In this document: in pieces, positions 16,521-24,426 of the stretch | How the letters are laid out: every line of letters starts with the position of its first letter | How positions within the stretch are numbered: position 1 is the stretch's first letter | DNA from: an uncultured Microbulbifer sp. | GTDB taxonomy: Bacteria; Pseudomonadota; Gammaproteobacteria; Pseudomonadales; Cellvibrionaceae | Direction of reading: 5' to 3' | Length of the DNA stretch: 33,287 nucleotides | Assembly: GCF_947489355.1 (NCBI RefSeq) | Contig: NZ_CANLDD010000048.1 | Coordinates: forward strand, 1-33,287 | Notes under the pieces: model-generated | Told to the model about the DNA's origin: nothing | The model's database searches: none | What the model saw: the letters and a program-made list of their open reading frames with translations, nothing else | Position numbers and translations under genes: made by a program

Positions 16521-17201
16521 TCAGGCCGTCTGGGTGCGGCGGCGGTGTACCACCTGGCGCCCCTTGCCGGTGATATACCAGCGGATGCCCAGGTGACTGT
16601 GGATCTTGCCCACCATTTCCAGAACCAACAAACTGTTCAGGGCGCGGGCAATGGAATTGGTCTCCATGCCACTGTCTTTTACCATGCCGGACAGTGAACG
16701 GAATACACATTCGCCTCCGTTGAGCTGGCTGAGTACCTGCAGGGCATTATCGTCCAGCTTGCGAATCTGATTGAAGTCGAGTGCCGGGCCCCGCTCCGGG
16801 TCCCCCTCTATCTCATACTCCAGCAGCGGCATCATCTCCAGTTGCATGGTGCGCAACTCCTGCTCCAGATGTTCCACCCGTGCCCGCGCGATACTGGCAT
16901 CGCGTAATTGCCGGCGCGCAGCATTAAATACAAACATGCGCGAGGCAATAGCGGCCAGCAGACAGTAGCCGGTAAAGAGCAATAGGCGCGACGGATCGCC
17001 CTGAATTTCAATGAGCAGATCACTCTGGGTAAACTTGAGGAAAATAGGCACCAAGAGCGCGCCACAAAGGCCCAAAATCAGGCAGCGGGCAAGGCCGGCG
17101 GGGTCCTCTTCGGTAAACAACATCTGATAGTAATTCACCAATCCACCGAGGATACCTGAAACCAGCATGACTGCGGTGAGAATAAGCAGGTGGTCGAGCA
17201 T
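16521..17201 (-). CDS. Membrane protein with three TM helices, coiled coil and winged-helix-like C-terminus
   Basis: A 226-residue protein. Three hydrophobic segments are seen: MLDHLLILTAVMLVSGILGG (4-24), the stretch around LILGLCGALLVPIF (35-57) and LLLFTGYCLLAAIASRMFVF (72-92). Next come a charged heptad-like region (RARVEHLEQELRTMQLEM) and a C-terminal domain (about 140-220) that looks like a winged helix: NALQVLSQLNGGECVFRSLSG, then TNSIARALNSLLVLEMVGKI and IRWYITGKGRQVV. It may belong to the group annotated as YEATS-associated helix-containing proteins; that is recollection only. A membrane-anchored sensor or regulator is possible. AGGA lies 7 bases before the ATG at 17201. Confidence 0.7.
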   Translation of the reverse strand: MLDHLLILTAVMLVSGILGGLVNYYQMLFTEEDPAGLARCLILGLCGALLVPIFLKFTQSDLLIEIQGDPSRLLLFTGYCLLAAIASRMFVFNAARRQLRDASIARARVEHLEQELRTMQLEMMPLLEYEIEGDPERGPALDFNQIRKLDDNALQVLSQLNGGECVFRSLSGMVKDSGMETNSIARALNSLLVLEMVGKIHSHLGIRWYITGKGRQVVHRRRTQTA

Positions 17202-17218
17202 CAGTGTTCCTCAGCCAT

Positions 17219-17388
17219 CTAGCAGGCTGTTGAAAAAGGCCATCGGTGGCCTTTTTCAACCCGGGTTTCCGGCGCATGTCTGCAAACCCTCCACGACAAA
17301 TCAAGCACTTACATACTTGATTTGCAGCCCGAACATCCCTGTTCAGGTTAGCAGACTGCTGCAAATTACTTTTTCAACAACCTGCTAG
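17219..17388. mobile_element. MITE-like element with 19-bp terminal inverted repeats
   Basis: The ends CTAGCAGGCTGTTGAAAAA (17219-17237) and the reverse complement of TTTTTCAACAACCTGCTAG (17370-17388) match at 18 of 19 positions, delimiting a 170-bp element with no coding capacity. It contains three hairpins: a 13-bp stem at 17229-17260, CAAATCAAG/CTTGATTTG around 17298-17325, and GAACA/TGTTC around 17333-17345. CTAG at both tips would fit a TA-type target. The structure is seen directly; mobility is inferred. It lies just upstream of the three-TM membrane protein gene. Confidence 0.75.
17229..17260. terminator. Perfect 13-bp stem with A/T flanks, bidirectional terminator-like
   Basis: GTTGAAAAAGGCC (17229-17241) and GGCCTTTTTCAAC (17248-17260) form a perfect stem with a 6-base loop. 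The T5 run after GGCC on both strands makes it resemble a bidirectional intrinsic terminator. It sits at the left end of the MITE-like element, between two minus-strand genes. Confidence 0.6.
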
Positions 17389-17814
17389 GGAGTCACCGCT
17401 CATGTGCGGCAGCGGGAGATACACACGCCAGAGGCACCCTACCGGCAGTCTTGCTGTGCATCCTTCGGCTGATTGTATCGGCAAAAACTGAGTGGACTGC
17501 ACCTAAAAGTACCCACTAGTGATAAAGATAGCGATTTGCCGGGAATTACTCCGTCATGCCTTACTCAATTGTGACACTTCGTCGGTACGTTTGGCCTCAC
17601 GCCAAGCACGGAAGCAGCCTAATAGATATAGCAGATGCTAACGGCGACAGCAGCCAACGAGAAGGGAAGGGGCGCCTTTGATACCGGGAGAGGCGGTCAG
17701 CGCAAGCTTGGGATCGCAGCAACCCAAGATAACTTAAACGCCCAATAGACACTGAGAAAAGATATCCCCAAAGTGTGCTGCCACTGCGTTTGGGACATGC
17801 AACTTAGAGCGCCA
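17389..17814. other. 426-bp intergenic stretch, nothing recognised
   Basis: No credible reading frame, tRNA or known RNA was seen. A 6-bp inverted repeat CTTGGG/CCCAAG lies near 17706-17727, and CACGGAAGCAGCC at 17607-17619 only superficially recalls the SRP RNA core. Confidence 0.5.
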
Positions 17815-18195
17815 TCACTGCTCGTTGAAGTAGGGATCTTCATCAAAGCGGCTGCGCCGCTCGCGGCGATACTTCAACAACAGAGTGACAATCCCCCAAA
17901 CGACCATTAAAGCCAGGGCTCCACCGGCAGCAAAGACCAGATTAGCTGTGACTTCCGGCGCCGCACCCTGTTCTTCAAACAATGTCTGGTACACAAACAA
18001 GGGCAGCGCAGGCATCGCCACCAGTTCTGCACTCGGGGTTCGGGCCGGGACCAGCAATACCGCCGCAGCAACCAGCAGCAGGGTGCGACGCAACCAGCTC
18101 CACCGCCAGCCGCGCATAAACCACCAGCCTGCCAGCAGTGCAACCAGTGTTGCAACAGCATAAACCATCCAGGCATATTGAAAATCTTCTGACAT
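17815..18195 (-). CDS. Small membrane protein downstream of ycgN, function unknown
   Basis: A 126-residue protein with about three hydrophobic segments: AWMVYAVATLVALLAGWWF, WLRRTLLLVAAAVLLVPA and LVFAAGGALALMVVWGIVTL. It ends in a charged tail rich in Arg and acidic residues (KYRRERRSRFDEDPYFNEQ). PARTPSAELVAMPALPLFVYQTLF lies between helices 2 and 3. No family is recognised. The frame extends upstream to 18324 inside ycgN, but MSEDFQYAWMVYAVA at 18195 begins just before the first helix and is the sensible start. It is the last gene of the rnd-ycgL-ycgN run, 55 bp after ycgN. Confidence 0.75.
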   Translation of the reverse strand: MSEDFQYAWMVYAVATLVALLAGWWFMRGWRWSWLRRTLLLVAAAVLLVPARTPSAELVAMPALPLFVYQTLFEEQGAAPEVTANLVFAAGGALALMVVWGIVTLLLKYRRERRSRFDEDPYFNEQ

Positions 18196-18250
18196 TTTTA
18201 ATTCGCTCTGCTTTTCGCTGCACCCCGGTAGATTCCGCGGCAGCCAACCT

Positions 18251-18700
18251 CTAACCGGCTTCCACCCAGGTAACAATATGCGCTTCCATATCATCCGGGT
18301 GTACCAGCGCTTCACTGACCACACAATCCCGTACCGACACGCCAGCCCTGTGCACTGATTCCGTATCCCCGCTAATCAGGGGATGCCAATCCGGCAGCAG
18401 ACGCCCTTCCGCCAGGCAGCGATAGGCGCAAGTATTCGGCAACCAACTGAACGCTTTAATATCCTGCCCTCTCAACCCTTTACACTCCGGCACAAGTGTT
18501 TTTCGGCGGCTGTAATGCCTGCAGCGGCACGCGCGGGCATCCAGTAGTTGGCAAGCAACATTGGTACTGTATACCACCCCCGTCTCCTCATCCTCGAAGC
18601 TGCGCAAGCAGCAGCGGCCGCAGCCATCACAGAGTGCTTCCCATTCGGGTTCAGTCATCTGTTCGAGTGTCTTGCACTGCCAGAAAGGTGCTTCTGCCAC
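18251..18700 (-). CDS. ycgN: YcgN family cysteine-cluster protein (UPF0260)
   Basis: A 149-residue protein of the YcgN/UPF0260 family. The cluster CDGCGRCC (24-31) is the CxxCxxCC hallmark and suggests a bound metal or Fe-S/zinc site. Further cysteines occur in RACRCRHY, VPECKGL and NTCAYRCLAEGR, followed by LPDWHPLISGD, all conserved in the family. The molecular role is unknown. The start is GTG at 18700 with GAGG 8 bases upstream, 10 bp after the ycgL stop, so it is cotranscribed with ycgL and rnd. Confidence 0.93.
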   Translation of the reverse strand: MAEAPFWQCKTLEQMTEPEWEALCDGCGRCCLRSFEDEETGVVYSTNVACQLLDARACRCRHYSRRKTLVPECKGLRGQDIKAFSWLPNTCAYRCLAEGRLLPDWHPLISGDTESVHRAGVSVRDCVVSEALVHPDDMEAHIVTWVEAG

Positions 18701-18710
18701 CGTTTTTGCC

Positions 18711-18998
18711 TCAGTACTGCAGTTTGCTGTTTTTCAGTGCGACCCCATGCATCTCCGAGTCTGCCACAGGGGGCATCTGCAGGTAGTAGCCGCGCTTGTA
18801 GAGTTCCTGCAGAAGCTTGTCGGCATCTGCGCGCGCCAGGGTCCGGTCCGGGGTTATCAACAGGGTTGTCACATGCCGGGGGCGGCCAAACAGCTCCAGC
18901 AGATCTCCCGGTACCCGCTCAATCCCTGTGCGCTTGTCGACATACAGATACATTTCCTCTTTATTCGGGCTGCGATAGATATCGCATAACACTTTCAC
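18711..18998 (-). CDS. ycgL: YcgL domain protein
   Basis: A 95-residue YcgL-domain protein. MKVLCDIYRSPNKEEMYLYVDK, then VPGDLLELFGRPRHVTTLLI and LLQELYKRGYYLQMPP, are typical of the family. The fold is known, but the function is unsettled; a link to RNase or RNA metabolism is suggested by its frequent place next to rnd. Its ATGA start overlaps the rnd stop by 4 bases, a sign of translational coupling. Confidence 0.95.
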   Translation of the reverse strand: MKVLCDIYRSPNKEEMYLYVDKRTGIERVPGDLLELFGRPRHVTTLLITPDRTLARADADKLLQELYKRGYYLQMPPVADSEMHGVALKNSKLQY

Positions 18999-20131
18999 TT
19001 TATTTCCTCTTCGCGCAGTTGCCGCAACACTTTCAGTAGTGGGCGGCCAATAATTTCAGCCCGCCAGCCACGCAGGCGCCCCTGCAATTCGGGGCGGCTG
19101 GACTGCACCAGTGCTTCCAGCTCCTTTTTACGTATCAGGATCTCCGAAGGCAACGCTTCGCGTGCAGCAATGACTGCAAGCTGCCGGCGTAGTTGTTTGA
19201 AAGTTTCTCCCTCCTGCCGGTTGAGCGGTTGGGGCAGGCGTGACGGCGTATCCTGCCGCTGGATAGCCCGGGAGGTGATTTGCAGCAATGTATCGCCGTG
19301 TTGACGCAGCACTCGCCCCTCCAAACCAAGCTGACTCAGTGCCTCTTTATGTCCCGGCACCTGTTGGGCCAGGGCCATACAGAGACTTTCCTTGAGCAGG
19401 TGATTGCGCGGCATATCGAGCGCGCGTGCTTCCCGCTCGCGCCAGGCACACAGGTCCTGCAGCGCGGCGAGCTGTCTGCCGCGCAGGCGCCAGGCGCCTT
19501 TCACCTTTTGGTAGTAGAGCTCCGGAGGCTGCGGATTGCGCGCTGCCGTAACCAGGGCGGCACAATCCTCCCGCAACCACTCCAGTCGATCCCGCTCCCG
19601 CAAACGTTTGCAGAGCACGCCGTAAAGCGCCGGCAACCAGGCCACATCCAGTGCCGCATACTTTTGCTGCGCATCACTCAAAGGGCGTTGCAACCAGTCA
19701 GAGCGGGTCTCGCTTTTTGGCAGCTCGACATTCAACAGTGAACGCACAACGGCAGCATATCCCAGGCTTGCGTCCATACCGCTAATCGCCGCGGCAATCT
19801 GGGTATCGAAAATGGGCTCGGGCACTACGCCCAGCAAGCGCTCCAAAGTCTCCAGGTCCTCGCTACAACTGTGCATGATCTTGGTAACGGAAGTCTGCAG
19901 CAGCAGATCTCGCAAGGGCTGCAAGTCCTCAATCGCCAGGTTGTCAATGAGGTAACAGTGCTTTCCGTCCCCTACCTGCACCAGGGCGGGTTGGGGATAG
20001 AAAGTACGGCTGCGCATAAACTCGGTATCCAGCGCCACAACGCGCTGCTGGCGCCAAATCTCACATAAATCCGCTAACTGTGCCTTGGTGCAAACCCAGC
20101 GCGGGGTGGTGTCCATATCGATCATCGACAT
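18995..20131 (-). CDS. rnd: Ribonuclease D
   Basis: A 378-residue 3'-5' exoribonuclease that matures tRNA and other stable RNA 3' ends. The DEDDy active site is complete: VALDTEF (Asp35, Glu37), HSCSEDLE (Asp92) and QKYAALDVAWL (Tyr158, Asp162). Two HRDC-type helical domains follow (about 210-290 and 300-375). The ATG at 20131 overlaps the recR stop by 1 base (TAATG), so it is translationally coupled to recR. Its own stop overlaps ycgL. A second Met at residue 3 or 6 could also start the protein without changing the domain. Confidence 0.95.
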   Translation of the reverse strand: MSMIDMDTTPRWVCTKAQLADLCEIWRQQRVVALDTEFMRSRTFYPQPALVQVGDGKHCYLIDNLAIEDLQPLRDLLLQTSVTKIMHSCSEDLETLERLLGVVPEPIFDTQIAAAISGMDASLGYAAVVRSLLNVELPKSETRSDWLQRPLSDAQQKYAALDVAWLPALYGVLCKRLRERDRLEWLREDCAALVTAARNPQPPELYYQKVKGAWRLRGRQLAALQDLCAWREREARALDMPRNHLLKESLCMALAQQVPGHKEALSQLGLEGRVLRQHGDTLLQITSRAIQRQDTPSRLPQPLNRQEGETFKQLRRQLAVIAAREALPSEILIRKKELEALVQSSRPELQGRLRGWRAEIIGRPLLKVLRQLREEEIK

Positions 20132-20739
20132 TACTCAGCCACCGGAAAGAAGGCGGTTCGGCTGTGAAAGGCGTGCGCCAGAGTGCCGCCATCGATATAT
20201 TCGAGTTCTCCGCCAATAGGCACCCCATGGGCAATGCGACTCACGGCAATGTTGTGCGCCCTGGCGCACTCAGCAATATAGTGGGCTGTCGCCTCCCCCT
20301 CTACCGTGGGATTGGTGGCGACAATCAGCTCCTGCAGGGGCTCATTGGCGAGCCGCCGCTCCAGTAGGCTGACCCCCAGGTCCTCAGGGCCGATACCGTC
20401 GATGGGGGAAAGATGCCCGTGCAACACAAAATAGCGGCCGTGGTAATTGCCTGCCTGCTCTATCGCCAGCACATCTGCCGGAGTTTCTACCACACAGAGA
20501 AAAGCCTGTTCGCGGCGACTGTTGTTGCATAGGGCACAGACCGCTTCCTCTGTCAAAATGCGGCACTGCTTACAGCGGCCGACTTTCTCTACGGCCTGGG
20601 TCAGGCTGCGCGCCAGCAGTACCGCAGCGTCGGGGTCTTTTTCCAGCAGGTGCATGGCCATGCGCTGTGCCGATTTGGGCCCCACACTGGGCAGGCAGCG
20701 CAGCGCGCGAATCAGCTCTTCGATCAGGGGACTAAACAT
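20131..20739 (-). CDS. recR: Recombination protein RecR
   Basis: A 202-residue RecFOR-pathway protein that loads RecA at gaps with RecO and RecF. It has an N-terminal helix-hairpin-helix ([20 protein letters not shown]), a zinc finger (Cys56, Cys59, Cys68, Cys71 in CKQC and CALC) and a Toprim domain starting at [15 protein letters not shown] with [17 protein letters not shown] (here IVATNP). A Walker B-like [18 protein letters not shown] closes it. GGA precedes the ATG. It follows ybaB with 29 bp between, in the conserved dnaX-ybaB-recR order. Confidence 0.97.
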   Translation of the reverse strand: MFSPLIEELIRALRCLPSVGPKSAQRMAMHLLEKDPDAAVLLARSLTQAVEKVGRCKQCRILTEEAVCALCNNSRREQAFLCVVETPADVLAIEQAGNYHGRYFVLHGHLSPIDGIGPEDLGVSLLERRLANEPLQELIVATNPTVEGEATAHYIAECARAHNIAVSRIAHGVPIGGELEYIDGGTLAHAFHSRTAFFPVAE

Positions 20740-20768
20740 AGTATTCCAAAACGGCGGGGGTTCGCCCC

Positions 20769-21113
20769 TTAAAACGGGAACTTGAAACCTTCCGGCAGAT
20801 TGATGCCGGTGGCGAGATCACCCACTCGCTGCTTTTGTAGTTCCTGGGCTTTCTCCTCTGCCCGGCGCACCGCATCATTGACCGCTGCAGCAAGCAGATC
20901 CTCTAGCATTTCCTTATCTTCAGTGAGCAGGGACGGGTCGATATGCACCGAGATGACATCGTGGCGCCCATTCATTGTAACTGTGACCATACCGGCACCG
21001 GATTCGCCACATACCCGCAGTTCATTTAAAACCTGCTGCAGCTTTTGCATTTTTTCCTGCATGTCGGCCTGCAGCTTCTGGGCCTGTTGCATCAAATCGC
21101 CCAAACCTTTCAT
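20769..21113 (-). CDS. ybaB: YbaB/EbfC nucleoid-associated protein
   Basis: A 114-residue homodimeric DNA-binding protein. A coiled-coil start ([19 protein letters not shown]) is followed by a beta sheet ([21 protein letters not shown]) and a C-terminal helix ([18 protein letters not shown]). It binds DNA broadly and is linked to recombination and gene control. GAGG sits 6 bases before the ATG. It lies between dnaX and recR, the usual position in gammaproteobacteria. Confidence 0.97.
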   Translation of the reverse strand: MKGLGDLMQQAQKLQADMQEKMQKLQQVLNELRVCGESGAGMVTVTMNGRHDVISVHIDPSLLTEDKEMLEDLLAAAVNDAVRRAEEKAQELQKQRVGDLATGINLPEGFKFPF

Positions 21114-21267
21114 AGGTAACCTCTATCTCTGTGATGTGATTGTCCGGGATGTCACCGGGCATTCAAAACAAACTTCGTAAACCCGGTACGGGAATGTGCC
21201 GTCATTGGCCACAGGTGAATCAGCATTCGGGGAAACTGCGTCTACCAATCCACCTGCGTGTACCGGG

Positions 21268-23226
21268 TTAATTCTCTGCCTCAAGCAGAGATTCGATGGA
21301 ATCCGGCAGCAGTTCCGCACTCAATTCTGTCTGTAGTTCCCGAACCAGTGGGTCAGTGCACAACGCCTCGCGGGCAGCGGCCACACGGGTTTCCCGGGTA
21401 GCGGCTGCCAGGCGTGCAGGAGTATCGCCCCGCACCTGTCCCACTTGGATCTGCACCACAACCGGTCGCTGGAAAAAGTCTCCGAGCAGATCCCCCAGGC
21501 GTCGCTGATGCACCTCGTCATAGAGGCTGCTGTAGGATTCGTCCAGGGTAAAAGAGAGTATATGGTCCTGCAGACCCACAAGCTCGAGATGCTGGGCGAT
21601 GGAGTGCAGTATGCCGCTGATGCCCAACTGCCGGTATAAGACCGGCCAACTGCCCGGTGTCAGAGCATCGAGATGGGCCTTGGGCGCATCTCCACTGGCT
21701 CCGGGTGCCTCTTGCCGCTGTGGCGCAGGCGATGACTCCACCTCTACTACCCGCTGGCGCAACTCTGCCAAAACGTTTTCCCGCGGAGTCTGCGCTGCGG
21801 GCGCCGAGACCTGTTCTTTCGGTGCAGCCTCCTGCCACCCCTCCTTGATCCCTCTTTCTCTCTCAACAGTCCCAGTTTGGGACCCGTACGCCTCAACTTC
21901 AGGCCGAGAGAGAGGTTCGCGCACGACTTCTGATGCCAAGTGACTATTTGGGTCGACCTGTTCTACCTTGTCCGATAATCCAGGTTTGACAGCGGCCGTA
22001 ATATCGGGCCGCTGCGATACCATTTCAGGCTTTTTTCCCCCAGGCGCCTCCTGTCCGTCAACCGGCGACTCGCTCTGTACAGTCTGGGTCTGCTCCCGCT
22101 CGGAAGCACCGGGCAGAGCAACCCGGGGAATATCCGCCACGCCCTGTGGGCGGAATGCCAGCATACGCAGCAGGGCCATCTCAAAACCACTGCGTGGGTC
22201 CGGCGCAAAGGGCAAATCGCGCCGGGCGAGCAGAACCATCTGGTAAAAGAGCTGTACATTTTCCGGCGCTATACGCCCCGCAAGCGCTCTCAACTTCTCT
22301 CCGCTCCCCTGGGCGTTATCCACCGACTGGGGCAATACCTGGGCAACAGCCAGGCGGTGCAGGGTATCGGCGAGTTCAGCCAGAGCGGCACTGTAGTCCG
22401 GAGCCTGTTGGGCAAGCTCTCCTACGGTGGCAAACAGCGCAGTGGCATCCTCGTCGGCCAGGGCGCTTAACAACCGCCATACCAGCCCGGTATCGATACT
22501 ACCGAGCATACTCCGCACCTCCGCCTCACTGATCTTGCCGCCACCGAAGGCGATCGCCTGATCTGTGAGACTCATACCATCGCGCATGCTGCCATCGGCA
22601 GCGCGCCCCAGATGCCAGAGCGCTTCCGCTTCAAAGGGCACCCGTTCCTGCTCCAAAACGAACCGCAGATGCTCGACAATCCGCTCCGGGCTCATATTCT
22701 TCAAGTTGAACTGCAGGCAGCGGGACAATACGGTTACCGGCAGCTTTTGCGGGTCCGTCGTAGCCAATAAGAACTTAACATGGGGTGGCGGCTCTTCCAG
22801 AGTTTTCAACAGGGCGTTGAAGGAACTGTTTGAAAGCATATGTACTTCGTCGATCAGATAGACCTTATAGCGCCCTGTGGTCGGAGCATACTGAACGTTT
22901 TCCAGTAGCTCACGGGTATCCTCCACCTTGGTGCGCGACGCAGCATCCACTTCGATTAGGTCGACAAAACGGCCATCGGCAATCTCTGTACAGGCGTTGC
23001 AGTGTCCACAGGGCTCTGAGCTGACACCCTCTTCACAGTTCAGGCACTTGGCCAGAATCCGCGCTATGGTGGTCTTACCCACCCCCCGGGTACCGGCAAA
23101 CAGATAGGCATGGTGCAGCCGGCCACTGTCCAGGGCATTGATCAGTGCCTGGAGCACATGCTCCTGCCCTACCATTTCCCGAAACAGCCGCGGACGCCAT
23201 TTGCGTGCCAATACTTGATAGCTCAT
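21268..23226 (-). CDS. dnaX: DNA polymerase III subunits tau/gamma
   Basis: A 652-residue clamp-loader ATPase. GTRGVGKT (45-52) is Walker A, Cys64/73/76/79 form the zinc site (CLNCEEG, CGHCNAC), YLIDEVHMLS is Walker B and LLATTDPQKLPVTVLSRC holds sensor 1 and the SRC motif. Domain III follows to about residue 370, then a low-complexity linker and the tau-specific C-terminus (from about 520) that binds polymerase and helicase. The start MSYQVLARKWRP at 23226 has GGAG 6 bases upstream; an upstream in-frame Met is not needed. A slippery A-AAA-AAG at codons 398-399 predicts a 400-residue gamma form. ybaB and recR follow. Confidence 0.97.
   Translation of the reverse strand: MSYQVLARKWRPRLFREMVGQEHVLQALINALDSGRLHHAYLFAGTRGVGKTTIARILAKCLNCEEGVSSEPCGHCNACTEIADGRFVDLIEVDAASRTKVEDTRELLENVQYAPTTGRYKVYLIDEVHMLSNSSFNALLKTLEEPPPHVKFLLATTDPQKLPVTVLSRCLQFNLKNMSPERIVEHLRFVLEQERVPFEAEALWHLGRAADGSMRDGMSLTDQAIAFGGGKISEAEVRSMLGSIDTGLVWRLLSALADEDATALFATVGELAQQAPDYSAALAELADTLHRLAVAQVLPQSVDNAQGSGEKLRALAGRIAPENVQLFYQMVLLARRDLPFAPDPRSGFEMALLRMLAFRPQGVADIPRVALPGASEREQTQTVQSESPVDGQEAPGGKKPEMVSQRPDITAAVKPGLSDKVEQVDPNSHLASEVVREPLSRPEVEAYGSQTGTVERERGIKEGWQEAAPKEQVSAPAAQTPRENVLAELRQRVVEVESSPAPQRQEAPGASGDAPKAHLDALTPGSWPVLYRQLGISGILHSIAQHLELVGLQDHILSFTLDESYSSLYDEVHQRRLGDLLGDFFQRPVVVQIQVGQVRGDTPARLAAATRETRVAAAREALCTDPLVRELQTELSAELLPDSIESLLEAEN
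21990..22052 (-). promoter_or_regulatory. Programmed -1 ribosomal frameshift cassette in dnaX
   Basis: Reading on the coding strand: AGGAGG (22052-22047), a 10-base spacer, the slippery heptamer A-AAA-AAG in the correct phase (22036-22030), a 15-base spacer, and a perfect 8-bp hairpin CAGCGGCC/GGCCGCTG (22014-22007 and 21997-21990) with a 9-base loop. After a -1 slip the next codons are GCC TGA, so translation stops at once. The layout and the nearly immediate stop match the E. coli dnaX signal, including the 10-base Shine-Dalgarno spacing. The hairpin is further away than in E. coli. Confidence 0.85.
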
Positions 23227-23392
23227 CCAGTCTCCGGTGCTCGACACTCTCTAGAAATCATCTCTTCTGCGCCACTGGCGCGGGCGCCATTATACCGGCA
23301 TAGACAGCGACGCATAGCGGATACCGGACACCAGTTCAAATAGGCCTTTCGCGCCACTCGTCGCCAAGCCAACGCTTATGATATAACTGTGC

Positions 23393-23402
23393 GCCAGCTG
23401 GC
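23393..23402. promoter_or_regulatory. Palindrome GCCAGCTGGC upstream of the sigma factor gene
   Basis: A perfect 10-bp palindrome lies in the region between the dnaX and sigma-factor starts, near an A/T-rich stretch (ATGATATAACTG at about 23378-23389) that could hold a -10 box. It could be an operator, but a role cannot be shown. Confidence 0.3.
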
Positions 23403-23462
23403 ACTTATAACAATCAGATCATAACTATCACGGCAAGCTTGGTACGGGGAACGCAACAAGTA

Positions 23463-23993
23463 ATGAATAAGGCCAGGAAGATCCTTCTGGAAAGGCTGTT
23501 TGCCGATCACGGCCAAGCTCTGGTGCGCTTTGTAGCCCGTATCGTCAAAAGCCCTGAGGACGCCGAAGACATTACCCAGCACGCTTACCTGCGCCTGCAA
23601 AAGCTCAGTGACAAGAAGGAACTGGATAACCCCCGGGCCTATCTCTACCAAATTGCCAACAACCTGGCAGTCGATCAGCTGCGCCGAGGCAAGCTGCACG
23701 TCGACTATATTAGCCAGCAACTTCCCGCGGATGGAGAGTCCGACGGCGCTGAGCATATCGACCACCAATCCCCGGAGCGCGTGCTCGCCGCCCGCCAGCA
23801 ACTTCAGTCCATCTACGAAACCATGGACAAACTGCCAGTCAAGTGCCGTCAGGCATTTCTTTTGCACAGAGCCCGCGGACTGTCATACAGTGAAATTGCC
23901 CGGGAAATGCACATTTCCGTGAGCAGTGTTGAAAAATATATCCTGCAGGCCCTCAAAGCCTGTCGGCGAAAGGTTGTTTGGAATTCCTATTAA
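23463..23993 (+). CDS. FecI-like ECF sigma factor
   Basis: A 176-residue group-IV sigma factor. Sigma-2 covers about residues 8-75 (HGQALVRFVARIV, SPEDAEDITQHAYLRL, DNPRAYLYQIANNLAVDQLRR). Sigma-4 is at about 112-165 and has the helix-turn-helix LSYSEIAREMHISVSSVEKY. The family is activated through a FecR-like membrane regulator and a TonB receptor with a STN domain, both of which follow on the same strand. The ATG at 23463 is preferred to the earlier in-frame TTG, although its ribosome site (GGGGA, 12 bases away) is poor. The 433-bp gap before fecR is unusually large for this pair. Confidence 0.92.
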   Translation: MNKARKILLERLFADHGQALVRFVARIVKSPEDAEDITQHAYLRLQKLSDKKELDNPRAYLYQIANNLAVDQLRRGKLHVDYISQQLPADGESDGAEHIDHQSPERVLAARQQLQSIYETMDKLPVKCRQAFLLHRARGLSYSEIAREMHISVSSVEKYILQALKACRRKVVWNSY

Positions 23994-24426
23994 CACGGCA
24001 ACCATCTAAGGCTCTTACGACGCCATCGCCACTCTTGAAATACCGGCGCAAGGGCCCGGGTGGCTTGTATTTAAGGTCCCTTGCCGGCCTGAGGCCGCCG
24101 GCAGTGGCGCCTCCGGGAGCCACAATAACCGGATATCCCGTCGGGTTGTCGGGTTGAAAGCAACAACTCCCTCTTCAAATTTAGTTGAGGGGGATGTCTA
24201 CTCGGTCGTCTCAGTTTGCAGGAGTGGTGCTCGCAATTCGAGGCCAGGGCAATACTATTAGCCACAGCGCGGTGAAATTTACTGGCTGCCAAATGTGATA
24301 CAAAGTTTTATAGAAGTAGCACTTGCATTGTTAACGTCGCCCAAACTGGGATAATTCGAGTAAAATACACTCAATTTAACCGTCGGTACCCCAGTTAAAC
24401 AACAGATTCTAGGCACTGGAGTAAGC
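23994..24426. other. 433-bp gap between sigma and FecR genes, with a GC hairpin
   Basis: No gene is seen. TGCCGGC (24082-24088) and GCCGGCA (24097-24103) form a 7-bp stem with an 8-base loop that may end the sigma-factor transcript, though no T-run follows. The last 100 bases are A/T-rich and could hold a fecR promoter; no FecI-type promoter sequence was recognised. Confidence 0.45.

Noticed and set aside
17607..17619. SRP (4.5S) RNA core
   Set aside because: Only CACGGAAGCAGCC resembles the domain IV loop; the flanking CAGG side and pairing arms are absent.
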